64,000 nt of DNA, taken from JANYHF01 sp031367715. Its GTDB lineage: Bacteria > Pseudomonadota > Alphaproteobacteria > Rhizobiales > Hyphomicrobiaceae. The translations under genes and the position numbers were made by a program. The DNA is taken from the NCBI GenBank assembly GCA_031367715.1, contig JANLQJ010000084.1, forward strand, positions 1-64,000. The letters are read 5' to 3'. The notes beneath the pieces were generated by a model. It ran no database searches. It was not told where the DNA came from and saw only the letters and a program-made list of their open reading frames with translations. This document shows positions 37,245-45,291 of this stretch, piece by piece (within the stretch, counting starts at the first letter, position 1; each line of letters begins with the position of its first letter).

Positions 37245-37844
37245 ATGAACATCCACGTCCCCACGCCGCAGTTTGATCGCACGACCCGCGCCGCCGAGGG
37301 CCTCCCGCGCTGGCGTTGGACCGTGGCCGAATTGGAGCGCATGGTCGAACTCGGCGTGTTCCAAGAGGATGCCAAGTTCGAGTTGATCGGCGGGGAGATT
37401 GTTCCAATGTCGCCAAAGGGCCGGCAACACGAAGTGGTTGCCGATGAACTGGCGAAGTTTTGGGGACCAAAGGTTACGCCAGACATCTGGGTCAGCGTTG
37501 AAAGGCAGTTCAATCTCGACCCTTACACCTACACCGATCCCGACCTCGTCGTGCGGCCGGCTAACATCAAGAGCTATGATCTGCGCGGCGACACGGCGCT
37601 TCTGGTCGTTGAGTCCGCCGATTCCAGCCTGGGCAAGGATCTCGGCGTAAAAGCGCGCGTCTACGCGTCGTTCGGCGTGCGAGAGTATTGGGTGATCAAT
37701 GCCCAGGACAAATCGACCCGAGTCCACCGCTCGCCCAAGGGCGATGCCTATACCGAAATTCGTGACGTGCCCGCTACCGATCTCCTGACGCCACTCCTGG
37801 TGCCCCAGTTCGCCGTCCGCCTTGCCGACCTCGACCTAGCCTAA
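37245..37844 (+). CDS. Uma2-family putative endonuclease (DUF820)
   Basis: This 199-residue protein has the Uma2 PD-(D/E)XK-like core: FELIGGEIVPMSPKG with the first Glu, DPDLVV with the Asp, and LLVVESADSSLGKDLGVKARVYASFGVREYWVI holding the Glu and Lys. Uma2 proteins are abundant in cyanobacteria and some soil bacteria, and their role is unknown, with restriction or repair suggested. A broken relative lies at 29465-30004 on the other strand. The start follows about 60 bases of gap after the epimerase gene, and the HlyU-family gene comes 16 bases later. Confidence 0.88.
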   Translation: MNIHVPTPQFDRTTRAAEGLPRWRWTVAELERMVELGVFQEDAKFELIGGEIVPMSPKGRQHEVVADELAKFWGPKVTPDIWVSVERQFNLDPYTYTDPDLVVRPANIKSYDLRGDTALLVVESADSSLGKDLGVKARVYASFGVREYWVINAQDKSTRVHRSPKGDAYTEIRDVPATDLLTPLLVPQFAVRLADLDLA

Positions 37845-37860
37845 CGCCGGAGCCTGCCCC

Positions 37861-38151
37861 ATGTCCTTCCTGAAATCCCTGTTCGGCGGTGGCAAATCTT
37901 CCGGCCCCGCCTCATCTGCCGCCGCGGTCAAAACCGCCGAGCACAAGGGCTTCACCATCGAGGCGCGGCCGTTCAAGGAGGGCGGGCAGTTTCAGCTCTG
38001 CGGTGTCATCGCCAAGACCATAGATGACGTCCGTAAGGAGCACCGCTTCGTGCGCGCCGACCGATTTTCGGGCGAAGACGAGGCCGCCGACATCACCCTC
38101 AACAAAGGCCGCCAGATCATCGACGAGCGGGGCGACAAGGTGTTCGAGTAG
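37861..38151 (+). CDS. HlyU-family protein
   Basis: The 96-residue protein begins MSFLKSLFGGGK and contains EHKGFTIEARPFKEGGQFQLCGVI, which matches the HlyU family (PF10115). In Vibrio, a protein named HlyU regulates haemolysin, but this family is a different small domain whose role in alphaproteobacteria is not known. It has no signal peptide. It is the last gene of a plus-strand group, and a GGGCGCAGCGCCC palindrome lies three bases past the stop and may help end the transcript. Confidence 0.8.
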   Translation: MSFLKSLFGGGKSSGPASSAAAVKTAEHKGFTIEARPFKEGGQFQLCGVIAKTIDDVRKEHRFVRADRFSGEDEAADITLNKGRQIIDERGDKVFE

Positions 38152-38357
38152 GGCGCAGCGCCCGAAGTGTGAGTTCTCTTTCCCAGCCCAAGGACAGCTG
38201 TAACAATAAGCGCTTCGCCTTGGGCCGCCTGCCAAGCAGCTCGGTCGACCGTGCACGGATTGCGATTCAGTTGTTGTCGGGCGAGGCCTAAGTCGATGCC
38301 CTGACGCACATCCAAATTGCAACAGGGCCACGCTCAAGTCCTGCTCGCGCCAAGTTG

Positions 38358-41228
38358 CTAACGCTTCAAGAACATCGAGGCCCCTGCCCCAGGAACGTCA
38401 TTGACGGCGACCCAGGCCGGAGCGGTCTTTAGCGGGCGCAGCGATTTCGGTTTGCGGACCGGATCGGCGGCGGCGACCGTTAAGCGTTTGGTCGGCTTGG
38501 CGGGAGCTGGTTGCGCAGCCTGCGCCTGTGGCGTTGGATCAGGCGTCGGCGCCGGTAACGAAGCCTGCAACAGCGGGTGCGTTGGCTTGGCCGGGATCAG
38601 CGGGCGCAGGATTGTGCGGTCGCGCCGAGGCGGTGGCAGAGCGGCAACCACGAGCGGCTGGGTAACCGGCGACTTCACTTTGCCCGGTGCGGCGGCCGGC
38701 GAAGTGGTGGTCGCGGCCTTGGCGTTGTCGCCCCGGGCCCGGAGCTTGGTGGTTTCCAACGGCTTGGTCACGGCGACCTCAACCGCCTTTGACGCCTCCA
38801 CCGGAACAGCAGGCGTCGCCGATTGGGTCGGCTTGTGAAGAGCTGCCGCATCAACCGGGCTGGTTGTGGGCTTTGCAGGGATGAACGATTGGTTCGTGTT
38901 GGCGGGCCGGAGCGGTATTTGCGCCGGATACAGGGCACTTATCGGCGGCTTTAACTGTGCAGCCACGGTTGGCGTTTCGGCCGCCCGTGACGGGCTCACC
39001 GAGAACGGCTGGCCGGACGTCGTCGGCTTTGCGGCAGTTGACGACGTCGCGATCATGATGGGCGCTTTGGCCGTCGTCACTGGCTTATCCGATGTCGCCA
39101 CGGTCGTCTCTGGCGCTGGCAATTGAGCGACCACCACAGGCTTGCTAAGGCTTGGCGCGATCGCTGGCACGGCCGCAGGCGGCGGTACGGTCGCCACCTT
39201 GGTCGTGACCAGCGCTGTGGGCGTCGGCAGCTGCAACTGCGCGACCTGCGTGGCCTTCGGAGCGATAGGCGCCAGCACGGGCGCAGCAACCGCTGGCAAT
39301 ACGCTCACCGCCGCAGGCTCGGCGCCTGCGGAGGCGCTGTTGGCCAATTGGACCGGCTTGGCCGCCACCAAAGGCACGGCGGACGTCGTGGCCGGCTTGC
39401 TGGGCGCTTCAGGCGCTTTTGCCATGATCGCTGGCTTGGCCGTTCCGGTCGGCGAGAATAGCTGCTGCAGCTGCGCGACGACCAGTGGCTTGGCAGGCTC
39501 AGGCGTTGCCGCGAGGGCGACAGCCATTGGCTGGGCGATGACCGGTTTGGGTTTGTCGGGCTCTGCCAGCTTGGTTGGGGGCCACGTGGTCACCGGACGT
39601 ACCGGTAGCTTGCTCGCCAACTCAGGCGCTGTCGCGATCGGCGCAGGCTTGGCCGCTTCGATCGCGGCTGGCCGTTGAGGTTGCAACTGCGCGACCACTA
39701 TCGGTGTGGCTAAGGCTTTGAGTTTGTCGGGTTCAGCCGGTTTAGCAATCGAGGCAGTGGCTGCAACTGGCCCCGGGATCTTGGTCAAAGCCAACGGCGC
39801 AAAGTTGCTTGGCGTCTGCTTTGTGGTCTCGATTGTTGCTGGCAACGGTGTCGAGAATTGCGCGACGGCGGTCGGCTTCGGCGCAACCGGTATTTGAACT
39901 GGCGGGGTGGCGATGTTGATTGAAGGCTTGGCGGGCTGCGGCGACTTGATCATTGCGACGGCGGCCGCAGACGCCTCGGGAGGCTTGGCCGAGGTGCCCG
40001 CAATTGTGGCGACCGGCGTTGGTTTGGCGGCGGGCGCCGTAGTCGGCGCGGGCTGTTGCAACAGAGCGACCACTGTCGGCCTGAGCGCCAGCAGTGCGGG
40101 CGCAGCCGTCGCAGGCACTTGAGTTGGTGCTGCCGCCGCCTCGGCTGACTTGCTTGGCGCGGGATCCGGCGCTTGCAACGCCGCGACGATGATCGGCGCC
40201 GGCGTTGGCAGATGGGCACCAGCCGCGCGCTCCGCGTATTGCTCCGCCAGCGCCTGTTCGGATATTGCGGCAACCACCAAGCCGCCGTTGCGCTTGGACC
40301 GCTTGCCGGCGGCGGGATGATCTGGTTCGCTGACCGCGTCCGCCGCGATGTTGGCGGGATCGGGCGGGACGGGCTCGTCACTGCTGGCGACGGCAACGCC
40401 GCCATCCTCATGATCGATCATTTTCTTGGCCCAGCCATTGAAGGCGGCTAACGACATGGCGGGGGCCTTAGGCACCATGTGCACGATCTTGTAACCTTCG
40501 GCCTTCAGCTGCTTCAGGATCTCTGGCAACGCGCTTGCCGTGGTGTGCTTTATGTCATGCATCAGTACGATGCCGCGGCCCTGCTCTTTCAGCCGCGTCA
40601 TGACATATTTGACGATCCGGACGCTTGGCGTCAGGCCGTGCGAGTCCCAGGAATCGACGTCTGTCGAGAACACCGTGAAGTCGCGCCCGGCAAGGTACTT
40701 TCTGGCGAACTTGGGGCCGTCGAGATAGGGGAAGCGGAAGAACGGCGCGATCGGGTGACCGAGGCGCGCTTCCAGCATACTGACGCCCTTCTCGATTTCG
40801 ACCTGGGCGCGACCGGGCGTCAGCTTGCGCAGATTGGCGTGGCCCCAGGTGTGCGCCGCGATGGTGTGGCCAGCGCGATCGACTTCGGCCAGGATATCGG
40901 GGTAGCGCAGGGCCATCTTGCCGACATAGAAAAAGGTCGCCTTGGTGCATTGCTCGGCAAGCGCCGCTAGGATGTCAGGCGTGGTACCGGGGAACGGGCC
41001 ATCGTCAAAGGTCAGGACAACTTCCTTCGGGCCCAGGAAGGCCCCCGAGCGCCGAAAGTCCACCGGCCCGATGCCGGATGCGGCAGTGGAATCGATTACC
41101 TGAACCCGCGATACGCCCAGAGCATCGGGGTTCTTGCAGGCCTCATCAGCCAAAGCGGGTCCAGCAATGCCTACGGCACCGGCCAGAAGCACGGCGACCG
41201 CCAAGACCAAGGCACGGCCATTGCGCAT
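38358..41228 (-). CDS. Exported polysaccharide deacetylase with very long Pro/Ala/Lys-rich tail
   Basis: The first ~300 of 956 residues form a signal peptide (cut after ALA) and a NodB-type carbohydrate deacetylase: LTFDDGP (motif 1), AAHTWGH (motif 2, zinc His pair), RFPYLDG (motif 3), DVDSWDSHG (motif 4) and LMHDIKH (motif 5). It should remove acetyl groups from a cell-wall or exopolysaccharide. The remaining ~620 residues are low-complexity, rich in Pro, Ala, Lys and Thr, with about nine degenerate copies of a V-V-A-Q-L-Q-x-P type motif spaced tens of residues apart. The tail has few aromatic residues or Cys. It could span the periplasm or bind peptidoglycan. I use the ATG at 41228, which opens the signal peptide. 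Confidence 0.88.
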   Translation of the reverse strand: MRNGRALVLAVAVLLAGAVGIAGPALADEACKNPDALGVSRVQVIDSTAASGIGPVDFRRSGAFLGPKEVVLTFDDGPFPGTTPDILAALAEQCTKATFFYVGKMALRYPDILAEVDRAGHTIAAHTWGHANLRKLTPGRAQVEIEKGVSMLEARLGHPIAPFFRFPYLDGPKFARKYLAGRDFTVFSTDVDSWDSHGLTPSVRIVKYVMTRLKEQGRGIVLMHDIKHTTASALPEILKQLKAEGYKIVHMVPKAPAMSLAAFNGWAKKMIDHEDGGVAVASSDEPVPPDPANIAADAVSEPDHPAAGKRSKRNGGLVVAAISEQALAEQYAERAAGAHLPTPAPIIVAALQAPDPAPSKSAEAAAAPTQVPATAAPALLALRPTVVALLQQPAPTTAPAAKPTPVATIAGTSAKPPEASAAAVAMIKSPQPAKPSINIATPPVQIPVAPKPTAVAQFSTPLPATIETTKQTPSNFAPLALTKIPGPVAATASIAKPAEPDKLKALATPIVVAQLQPQRPAAIEAAKPAPIATAPELASKLPVRPVTTWPPTKLAEPDKPKPVIAQPMAVALAATPEPAKPLVVAQLQQLFSPTGTAKPAIMAKAPEAPSKPATTSAVPLVAAKPVQLANSASAGAEPAAVSVLPAVAAPVLAPIAPKATQVAQLQLPTPTALVTTKVATVPPPAAVPAIAPSLSKPVVVAQLPAPETTVATSDKPVTTAKAPIMIATSSTAAKPTTSGQPFSVSPSRAAETPTVAAQLKPPISALYPAQIPLRPANTNQSFIPAKPTTSPVDAAALHKPTQSATPAVPVEASKAVEVAVTKPLETTKLRARGDNAKAATTTSPAAAPGKVKSPVTQPLVVAALPPPRRDRTILRPLIPAKPTHPLLQASLPAPTPDPTPQAQAAQPAPAKPTKRLTVAAADPVRKPKSLRPLKTAPAWVAVNDVPGAGASMFLKR

Positions 41229-41447
41229 CAAAACGGCTCCCCCAAGCCCGCTGTCGTGCCTTTTTCTTGGCGGAAGCCGACGCCTGCCTGCAAGGGAAAA
41301 ATTCGCAAACATGGATAATAGCGCTGAAGCGTCGCAAAACCGCACCGTTCAGCAGCCAAAGAATTGAGATTTCAGAGTTTAATCGGCGCGACGACATGCC
41401 GTCAGGCGCTGCAACGAACCGATTCCGTTGCCAGCCAAAGTGCCGAA

Positions 41448-41918
41448 TCAGCCCTTGGAGTCGTCGAAGACCTTTTGCTTCTTGCCGACGCCTTTGAACA
41501 GCTTCTCGATCAGGCTTTTGTCGCCCTGCGCCGAACCGGTCTCGCGGCCAATGATGTCGATCACTCTGCCGTCCTGCATCGAGTAGTTCGCGACCTGCTG
41601 GACAGTGCCGACGGGGTTGAAATAGACCGCCAGGATCTTGCGATCGACTTCAGTCGGCTCAAGGAAGGCGGCGCCCCTGGCAGTGCTGGAAATGTAATAG
41701 AAGGCATCAGCTCCGACGGTCGAGGTGGTATCGGGGGTTCCAAGCAGGCCGCGCACTTGATCCTGCGTCATACCGGGCTGGATCTGCTGGATGTCGGAGG
41801 CCACAAACAGGTGGCCACGGCGCTCTTCCTGGTTCGCGCAACCTGCGAGGGGCAGCCCCACGGCCAGCAGCAATAGCCAGCCGGCGGCTCCAAGCTTATG
41901 TCTCGCGACCGTTGTCAT
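41448..41918 (-). CDS. bamE: BamE-type outer-membrane assembly lipoprotein
   Basis: This is the small lipoprotein of the BAM complex that inserts beta-barrel proteins in the outer membrane. The 156-residue product has a lipobox LAGC after a hydrophobic signal, then the SmpA/OmlA domain: IQPGMTQDQVRGLLGTPD and AFYYISST. A start at 41933 is possible, but the ATG at 41918 gives a normal signal peptide. The C-terminus extends about 40 residues past the core fold and is Lys-rich. It diverges from the cytochrome bc1 chaperone gene, an arrangement common in Hyphomicrobiales. Confidence 0.9.
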   Translation of the reverse strand: MTTVARHKLGAAGWLLLLAVGLPLAGCANQEERRGHLFVASDIQQIQPGMTQDQVRGLLGTPDTTSTVGADAFYYISSTARGAAFLEPTEVDRKILAVYFNPVGTVQQVANYSMQDGRVIDIIGRETGSAQGDKSLIEKLFKGVGKKQKVFDDSKG

Positions 41919-42104
41919 CGTGCGTCGCCCCAATCAGCCAACCCGCTGCACGCGCATCGGGAATCGCTTTCAGTACCCCAGTTGTCAGTACTCTCGGCCT
42001 CGCGCTATTGCAACGTGACAGCGAGCCATCAGGTCCAGCAGACTTGCGATCAGGCGCTGGTCTCGTCACAGTCGACCCGAGAGTCCTAATAGAAAGTCCG
42101 CCCC

Positions 42105-42659
42105 ATGTTGCAGTGGTTGACACGCCGATCCAGCCGGAGCGGCACTGCGCGTCAGCTTTATGGCTCGAGTGTGGCTGCTGCCCGCGACCCGATGTTCTAT
42201 CGCGAGTGGCAGGTCGCCGACACGCTCGAGGGCCGCTTCGAGTTGGTGACCTTGCATGTGGCGCTGCTGCTGCGCCGACTTACCGCCGAGAGCCAGCCCG
42301 GTAAGCGGCTCGGTCAGGCGGTCCTGGAAGAGATGTTTGCCAGTCTCGATGACGATATGCGCGAACTGGGTGTCAGCGACCTCAGGGTGCCCAAGCGGGT
42401 GCAGGGCGCAGCCAGCGCCTTTTACGGCCGCTTGCGGGCCTATGACGCAGCCCTGCAGTCGGCCGATGGCAGTGCCTTGCGCGATGCGCTGGCGCGCAAT
42501 CTGCCAGCGGCGGGGGCATTGCCAGTTGCCGTGGACGCGCTTGCTGCTTACGTGTGGTCAGCGGCGGACAGCCTCGGTCAGCAGCCGTTGGCAACGCTCA
42601 GCCTTGGCCAGTTGGTCTTTGCCCCACCCCGCCCAAAGCAACGGAGCGAGACATCGTGA
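42105..42659 (+). CDS. Ubiquinol-cytochrome c chaperone (CBP3-like)
   Basis: The 184-residue protein matches the CBP3/UQCC1 family that helps assemble cytochrome bc1: an N-terminal LYGSSVAAARDPMFYREW segment and a helical core with FELVTLHVALLLRRL and a conserved DDDMRELGVSDLRVPK loop. It has no signal peptide and acts at the cytoplasmic face. It starts 186 bases from the divergent bamE start, and its stop overlaps the next gene (GTGA). Confidence 0.9.
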   Translation: MLQWLTRRSSRSGTARQLYGSSVAAARDPMFYREWQVADTLEGRFELVTLHVALLLRRLTAESQPGKRLGQAVLEEMFASLDDDMRELGVSDLRVPKRVQGAASAFYGRLRAYDAALQSADGSALRDALARNLPAAGALPVAVDALAAYVWSAADSLGQQPLATLSLGQLVFAPPRPKQRSETS

Positions 42660-43189
42660 CCGCCGAACCGATCAATCCCTTCAGCGCTCCAAACTGGATC
42701 CTTGACGACGGCAAGCTTGGTAAGGGCAAGTCGGGCCGCATCGATGCGAGCGCCGCCGAATGCGCCGCCGCCGCCAAGGCGCTCGATCTGCTGGAGTGCC
42801 GCAAACTCAGTCTCAGCTACACCTTGAAGGCGATGCCGGTTGCTGGCTTCCGGATGCGCGCCGAGGTTACCGCCGAGGTGGTGCAGGCCTGCGTCATCAC
42901 CACCGAACCGGTCGTATCGACAACGCGGGAGGAGGTCGATGTCGATTTGCTGCCCGCCAGCGTCGCCCCGCCGGTGGCCGGCGAGGTCAGTTTCGATCCG
43001 CTCAACGACAGTGACTCCGAGAGCTACGCCGATGGCAAGATCGATCTTGGCCAATATGCCTTTGAGCTGTTCTCGACCTCCATTGATCCCTACCCCCGCA
43101 AACCCGGCTCCGAGCTTGCCGAGCCGAGCGCCGACGACAGGGCCAAGCTGTCGCCGTTTGCCGTACTTGGCAAATTGAAGGGGAAGTGA
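42656..43189 (+). CDS. DUF177 (YceD-family) protein
   Basis: The 177-residue acidic protein belongs to the DUF177/YceD family, which in many bacteria lies ahead of rpmF or plsX and is linked to 23S rRNA maturation in chloroplasts and bacteria. The start is GTG at 42656, overlapping the chaperone stop as GTGA; no ATG serves. Alphaproteobacterial members usually lack the CxxC knuckles, and here only single Cys residues occur (ECRKL, QACVITTEPV). Unusually for this lineage, plsX does not follow; a convergent SIMPL gene does. Confidence 0.87.
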   Translation: MTAEPINPFSAPNWILDDGKLGKGKSGRIDASAAECAAAAKALDLLECRKLSLSYTLKAMPVAGFRMRAEVTAEVVQACVITTEPVVSTTREEVDVDLLPASVAPPVAGEVSFDPLNDSDSESYADGKIDLGQYAFELFSTSIDPYPRKPGSELAEPSADDRAKLSPFAVLGKLKGK

Positions 43190-43227
43190 GGGAGCGTTTG
43201 CATCGGGTAGAGGATGGAATTTCTCCA

Positions 43228-43243
43228 CCCCGTTATGACGGGG
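43228..43243. terminator. Hairpin between DUF177 and SIMPL genes
   Basis: CCCCGT-TATG-ACGGGG forms a perfect 6-base stem in the gap between two convergent genes, 39 bases past the DUF177 stop and 30 before the end of the SIMPL gene. No T-run follows on the plus side, so strength is uncertain. Confidence 0.45.
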
Positions 43244-43272
43244 CGAGACTAAGAAGGTGCGGCTGTCGGGCT

Positions 43273-43998
43273 CTATTTTAGAGCCCAGACCATCGTTACG
43301 GCGGCTTCGAGCATAGTCTCGCCGGCTTCGATCGGCGGGGCCGCGCCCGCTTGCGCTTTAGCAACCATGGTGCGCTCGAACACCGGACCGTCCTGGCGTC
43401 CGCCAGGCTCGCTGATCGAGAGCACTGGACCAAGCTCGACCCCGGCAGCTGCCGCATAGGTCTTGGCGATGCGGGTGGCATTGGCGACAGCGGTCTTGCG
43501 CGCCGTATCGCGCAGTTCGTCGGCCTTGCTGACGATGAACTGAATGCCGCTGATCTGGTTCGAACCCTCGCCGACCACCTTATCGAGCACCTCGCCGAGC
43601 TTGCCGATGGTGCGCAGCCGGATGTCGACTGTGTTTGACACCTGATAGCCGGTAAGCCTGGGCGGCTTGCCGTCCTGCGTGTATTCATAGTTGGGCTGCA
43701 GACTGAAATTCGCGGTCTGGATGTCGCGATCCTCAACTCCGCCCGCCTTCAACGAAGTTACCACGGCCTGCATGGCTGACGAGTTGGCCGCCAGCGCTGC
43801 CTTGGCCGTCTTTGCCGTGCTGGTGACGCCTACCGTGATGGCGACCTGATCGGGCTTGGCGGCCACTGAACCGGTGCTTGAAATGGTGATGGACCGTGAC
43901 ATGAGTTTAACCTCATCGGCCGCGCGGGCAACCCTGATTGGCAGCAGCATGGCGAGGCTGAGGAGCAGAACAGTCATGGAGGAGCTGAGTGCAGACAT
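43273..43998 (-). CDS. Exported SIMPL-domain (DUF541) protein
   Basis: This 241-residue periplasmic protein has a signal peptide ending near VARA and the SIMPL domain: ITISSTGSVAAKPDQVAI, an Ala-rich helix, and GYQVSNTVDIRLRTI. Family members form oligomeric rings or baskets (BP26/OMP28 of Brucella is one), and the role is often linked to stress. I choose the ATG at 43998 because it opens the signal peptide; the frame continues upstream without content. It lies 88 bases beyond an acidic-tailed gene on the same strand. Confidence 0.9.
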   Translation of the reverse strand: MSALSSSMTVLLLSLAMLLPIRVARAADEVKLMSRSITISSTGSVAAKPDQVAITVGVTSTAKTAKAALAANSSAMQAVVTSLKAGGVEDRDIQTANFSLQPNYEYTQDGKPPRLTGYQVSNTVDIRLRTIGKLGEVLDKVVGEGSNQISGIQFIVSKADELRDTARKTAVANATRIAKTYAAAAGVELGPVLSISEPGGRQDGPVFERTMVAKAQAGAAPPIEAGETMLEAAVTMVWALK

Positions 43999-44086
43999 AT
44001 TCGACCTCGCGGGGGGTGGCACCGATCGGATCGAGGATAAGCGCCATTGCGCTGGATTTGAGGCAGCTTGTATCGCCGGAACTGCG

Positions 44087-45142
44087 TCAGGCGGCGTCCG
44101 ATTTTGCCGGTTCGGGCGTTGCGACAGTGGCATCGGCAGCCTTCAATTCCCAGAGCCGCTCGGTCAGGCTCTTCAGGCCGTCTTCGCTGGCGGCCTCGGC
44201 AATGGCAATTTCTTCGGCGGTGGGTAGCGGCTCGGTTTGCGGCAGGTTCGCCTCGACTGGCGTGGTCTGCTCGGCCGCCGGAGGTTCCGTGGCTGGAGGT
44301 TCGCCGGTGGTCGCGAGGCTCGGTGTTTCTGTCTCGGCATCAACTGGCGCTGGTATCGTCGCGGCGGGTCCTTCGAGCGCTGCGATCGAGATACCCCAAT
44401 TGGTCGGCTCGGCCTCTGCCAAGGCTTCCTCGGCCTTGGTAGCGTCCGGCCCCACAGAGGTAACCACGGCCGCTGTTATAGCGACAATCGCAGCCTGTGC
44501 CTCGGCGAGATCAGGAGTTGATGCGGCCGCCACCTCGGCAACTGTCACCGTCTCTTCGAGATCGGGCGCGTCCTCGGACGGCCATTCGTACAAATCATAG
44601 TGAGCATCGAGCGCGTTCAACGCGACTTCGCAGCGCTCCAGTAGATCACGCAACTTGATCAGCCCGAGCAGGCGGAAGCTGTCGGTCACCAGTAGCTCGC
44701 CCGCGCCGTCATACTGCTCGGCCATCGGTGCCAGCAGTTCGCGGCTGCGCAAAAATGGGTATGCCTCACCGCCGCCGTCAAAGCGCATGGCGGCGCGCCC
44801 CTGCGGCGACGCGATGTGATCGGCCAGCGCCTGCGTGCCGGAGGTGAACATCGACATGATCGGGCGCAAGCGCCAGTCGCTGCGCGCCACGGTGCGGGCG
44901 CGCCCGCGGGCCTGCTCGAGCTTACTGAGCAGGCTGAGTTCCAGATCGCGAACCGAGCGAACGAATTGGCGTAGAGCGGCGAGGCGATTTTGGACCACCG
45001 TGTCGCCATCCTCGGGCCCGCCCGAAGTTTCAAGCGGCGCCAGGCGCTGGTCCATCAGTTCATCGGCGGTCACCTCGATGGTCTCGAGTAGATCAGCCAG
45101 CAGATGTACGGACTTGGTGTCCGGCCGGACCATGAACAACAT
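44087..45142 (-). CDS. Uncharacterised protein with acidic Pro/Ala/Glu-rich tail
   Basis: The 351-residue protein has no signal peptide or membrane helix. Residues 1 to about 195 look alpha-helical and conserved in character, with LLADLLETIEVT, an EDGDTVVQNRL segment and FRLLGLIKLRDLLERCEVAL. The rest (about 200-351) is low-complexity, rich in Ala, Glu, Pro and Thr, and probably disordered. I assign ATG at 45142 because AAGGAGG sits eight bases ahead; TTG just upstream is less likely. I do not recognise a function. A perfect palindrome lies just upstream of the ribosome-binding site. Confidence 0.75.
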   Translation of the reverse strand: MLFMVRPDTKSVHLLADLLETIEVTADELMDQRLAPLETSGGPEDGDTVVQNRLAALRQFVRSVRDLELSLLSKLEQARGRARTVARSDWRLRPIMSMFTSGTQALADHIASPQGRAAMRFDGGGEAYPFLRSRELLAPMAEQYDGAGELLVTDSFRLLGLIKLRDLLERCEVALNALDAHYDLYEWPSEDAPDLEETVTVAEVAAASTPDLAEAQAAIVAITAAVVTSVGPDATKAEEALAEAEPTNWGISIAALEGPAATIPAPVDAETETPSLATTGEPPATEPPAAEQTTPVEANLPQTEPLPTAEEIAIAEAASEDGLKSLTERLWELKAADATVATPEPAKSDAA

Positions 45143-45159
45143 GAGCAACGCCTCCTTGG

Positions 45160-45183
45160 CATCCCGGCGACCTCGCCGGGATG
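45160..45183. repeat. Perfect 24-base palindrome ahead of the acidic-tailed gene
   Basis: CATCCCGGCGA and TCGCCGGGATG are exact inverted copies around CC. The core CATCCCGGCG is shared with the larger palindromic repeat near 61.06-61.18 kb, so it is likely a REP-type repeat. In the minus-strand leader it would form a hairpin just before the AAGGAGG and could affect translation. Confidence 0.6.
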
Positions 45184-45291
45184 GGGTACAGAACGCTACT
45201 CAACTGAACAGATGCCGGCGGCCGCAAAGCCCGTCACTGCCGACGAACACGTAATACGCGGTTACATTCCGTGAGGTTCGACCGATTCGGG

